From: CAZSTA01 sp964609495 [NCBI: uncultured bacterium]
GTDB taxonomy: Bacteria > CAZSTA01
Length of the DNA: 14,942 bases
Direction of reading: 5' to 3'
NCBI GenBank assembly: GCA_964609495.1
Contig: CAZSTA010000052.1
Coordinates: forward strand, 1 to 14,942
How positions within the stretch are numbered: position 1 is the stretch's first letter; each line of letters begins with the position of its first letter. Positions 13,538 through 14,942 of the stretch are shown here, one piece after another. A model generated the notes under the pieces. It was not told the origin of the DNA. It did not search any database and saw nothing but the letters and a program-made list of their open reading frames with translations. The translations under genes were made by a program, and so were the position numbers.

Positions 13538-13618
13538 CCTTCCTTCGAAAATTGACATCTATCGCGACTATTACATGGATAATACTTATAATATATAGCC
13601 CTAAGATTTAAGGAAGGT
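13537..13618 (+). promoter_or_regulatory. Possible ribosome-binding-site sequestering pair before the lipoprotein gene
   Basis: ACCTTCCTT (13537-13545), starting at the last base of the upstream stop codon, is a perfect 9-base complement of AAGGAAGGT (13610-13618), the lipoprotein ribosome binding site. In a read-through transcript from the upstream gene this could mask the site. A transcript starting in the 89-base gap would lack the upstream arm. Both arms are simple purine/pyrimidine runs, so chance is possible. Confidence 0.3.
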
Positions 13619-13626
13619 GATAAATA

Positions 13627-14613
13627 ATGATAAACAGGAACGTTATAAGAAAGCTGTGTTTGGCGATAGCGATCGTCATTAGTTTAGCAGGCTGCACAAT
13701 AGATTTTGGGGGTGGTCCAGGAGGGAAGGATGAAGAAGCTCCCGCCTCGCCATCAGGTCTTACGGTCGTAAGAGCGATGGATGGAGAGGTGGAGTTAGCT
13801 TGGCAACCCAACACCGAATCCGATCTAGCGGGATATAATATCTATCGGGCAGAAGCGGATGATAGTGATAATCTGCCTCCTTTCAAGGATTATGTGGTAG
13901 TGGGAACTGCTACATCTCCTAATTTTACTGATAGGGGATTGAGCTATGCGAAGTATTACTATTATCGGGTTTCAGCTTATGATACCAGTGGAAATGAGAG
14001 CAGTCCAAGTGCTTATAAAGTGGTTCGACTTGGCACTAATACTAGCCCAGATATCCCCCAAGGTTTAAAAGCTATCGCTCGTAACTATGCCAATATAGTG
14101 CGCATAAATCTGAGTTGGAGAGCTAATACTGAATCGGATCTCGCTGGATATGAGATATATAGATCCGTAGGTTCAATTGATAATTTTGAGCCTTCAGAGA
14201 TCGCTACTACTAATAGCTATATCGATCCCGAGGTTGAGGTAGGGACGAGGTATTACTATCGTATCCGAGCTTTTGATGAGGCTGGTTTGAAGAGTGCCTA
14301 TTCGGATACTGTATCTGATATTCCTCTTCTTCCTCCGAAGCTGTTAGAGCCTTCGGATGGAGCAAGTGTCGATCCTCGGCCTACCTTTAAGTGGGAAGCC
14401 GTGGATGGTGCTAAAGGATATGTTATCTGGGTGACTACCAGTGAGGTAGCCGGGGAAATTTGGGTTCAGAGAACAACTTCCACCTCGATAACCTACCTAG
14501 GAGATCCTCTCTTACTCAGTGGGGAAAGCTACTATTGGAAGGTATCAACTTATACTAATGATCCTTGGGATATTAATTCCATAAGTGGTGTAAGGAGGTT
14601 TACCATCCGTTAG
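13627..14613 (+). CDS. Secreted lipoprotein with fibronectin type III domains
   Basis: A 328-residue exported lipoprotein. The N-terminus has a basic start, a hydrophobic core and the lipobox LAGC with Cys23 as the lipidated residue. A short Gly-rich linker follows. Two fibronectin type III domains cover about 39-135 and 142-232; both carry the repeated motif NTESDLAGY followed by x-IYR (62-74 and 167-179) and a late Y-Y-Y-R-V/I strand. A third Ig-like or fibronectin-like domain (about 237-328) starts with PKLLEPSDGA and contains SYYWKVST. No catalytic domain is visible, so it is likely a cell-surface scaffold or binding protein. GGAAGGTGAT precedes the ATG. The PocR gene follows 43 bases later, possibly in the same transcript. 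Confidence 0.85.
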   Translation: MINRNVIRKLCLAIAIVISLAGCTIDFGGGPGGKDEEAPASPSGLTVVRAMDGEVELAWQPNTESDLAGYNIYRAEADDSDNLPPFKDYVVVGTATSPNFTDRGLSYAKYYYYRVSAYDTSGNESSPSAYKVVRLGTNTSPDIPQGLKAIARNYANIVRINLSWRANTESDLAGYEIYRSVGSIDNFEPSEIATTNSYIDPEVEVGTRYYYRIRAFDEAGLKSAYSDTVSDIPLLPPKLLEPSDGASVDPRPTFKWEAVDGAKGYVIWVTTSEVAGEIWVQRTTSTSITYLGDPLLLSGESYYWKVSTYTNDPWDINSISGVRRFTIR

Positions 14614-14656
14614 GAATTTTTCAAGGGGAATTTTGTATTGCGGAGGGGAGTATGTT

Positions 14657-14942
14657 ATGAAGTTACTAGATATATTTGATGAAGAAACTTTAAAACAACT
14701 TCAGGTGAATTTCTGGAGAGCTACGGGTATAACTGTAGGGCTCACCGATTTAGAGGGGAATCCCGTAGCTCAGGTTAGGGATTTTTGGACCCGTCTTTGC
14801 ACCTTTTATCATCGCCAAACCCCGGAAGGAGAGGAAAACTGCCATCGCAACGATGCTCGAGCAGGAGCAGAGGCGGCTAGGACGAGAAAGCCCTTTATAT
14901 ACAGATGCAATCGAGGATTGATAGACTTTGCGGTGCCCGTTG
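14657..14942 (+). CDS. PocR-domain sensory protein or regulator (N-terminal part, cut by window edge)
   Basis: The first 95 residues of a protein that begins with a PocR ligand-binding domain, a PAS-like fold named after the regulator of propanediol use and cobalamin synthesis in Salmonella. Typical features are GLTDLEGNPVA (28-38), the cysteines Cys48 (RLCTF), Cys62 (ENCHRND) and Cys84 (YRCNRGLIDFAVPV), and the spacing between them. Such domains sit before histidine kinase, AraC-type DNA-binding or chemotaxis output domains; the output part here lies beyond the window. GGAGGGGAG precedes the ATG. The ligand is unknown; in characterised PocR it is 1,2-propanediol. Confidence 0.85.
   Translation, partial: MKLLDIFDEETLKQLQVNFWRATGITVGLTDLEGNPVAQVRDFWTRLCTFYHRQTPEGEENCHRNDARAGAEAARTRKPFIYRCNRGLIDFAVPV

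Noticed and set aside
13552-13592. TTGACA (13552) and TATAAT (13587) as one promoter for the lipoprotein gene
   Set aside because: The boxes are 29 bases apart, far from the usual 16-18, and no alternative -35 box at proper spacing is visible. A promoter here is possible but not supported as a pair.

Overview
The window looks like a piece of a bacterial chromosome, probably from an anaerobic, uncultured lineage. It has strong GGAGG-type ribosome binding sites, consensus sigma-70 promoters, a lipobox lipoprotein, and an oxygen-sensitive ferredoxin-linked 2-oxoacid oxidoreductase. ATA, AGA and AGG codons are very frequent and the DNA is moderately AT-leaning, as in several thermophilic or candidate-phylum bacteria. 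I cannot name the phylum from this sequence. There are no tRNA or rRNA genes, CRISPR arrays or insertion sequences that I can support.

Left part, minus strand (3116 down to 70): an operon that opens with a bacterial microcompartment (BMC-H) shell protein. This protein carries a C-terminal Rho-N/SAP-like tail. It is followed by the alpha, beta and gamma subunits of a VorB-type 2-oxoacid:ferredoxin oxidoreductase. The usual small ferredoxin (delta) subunit is absent. Upstream on the same strand is a VanZ-like membrane protein, and divergent from it is a stand-alone DEDDy 3'-5' exonuclease-like protein.

Middle, minus strand (7058 down to 4435): a membrane-anchored, Gln/Glu-rich coiled-coil protein followed by a MoxR-type AAA+ ATPase. 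A hairpin separates this pair from the convergent exonuclease gene. The DUF58 and von Willebrand partners usual for MoxR are not in the window.

Right part, plus strand (7338 onward): an FGGY sugar kinase, a zinc-type NAD-dependent dehydrogenase and a Gfo/Idh/MocA dehydrogenase form a carbohydrate or polyol catabolic operon. A 157-base leader with several possible hairpins precedes a single-cluster ferredoxin, which ends in a strong intrinsic terminator. Then come a 694-residue glycoside-hydrolase-like cytoplasmic protein (DUF6259-like), a lipoprotein with fibronectin type III repeats, and the start of a PocR-domain sensor or regulator cut by the window edge.

How the parts may fit together (inference): the right half could take in and oxidise an uncommon sugar or polyol. 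The left half could convert a 2-oxoacid to an acyl-CoA with reduced ferredoxin, possibly in association with a protein shell. The PocR domain is known as a sensor of small diols that controls a microcompartment in enteric bacteria, which gives a weak second link to the shell gene. The most unusual signal is the BMC-H gene heading the 2-oxoacid oxidoreductase operon.
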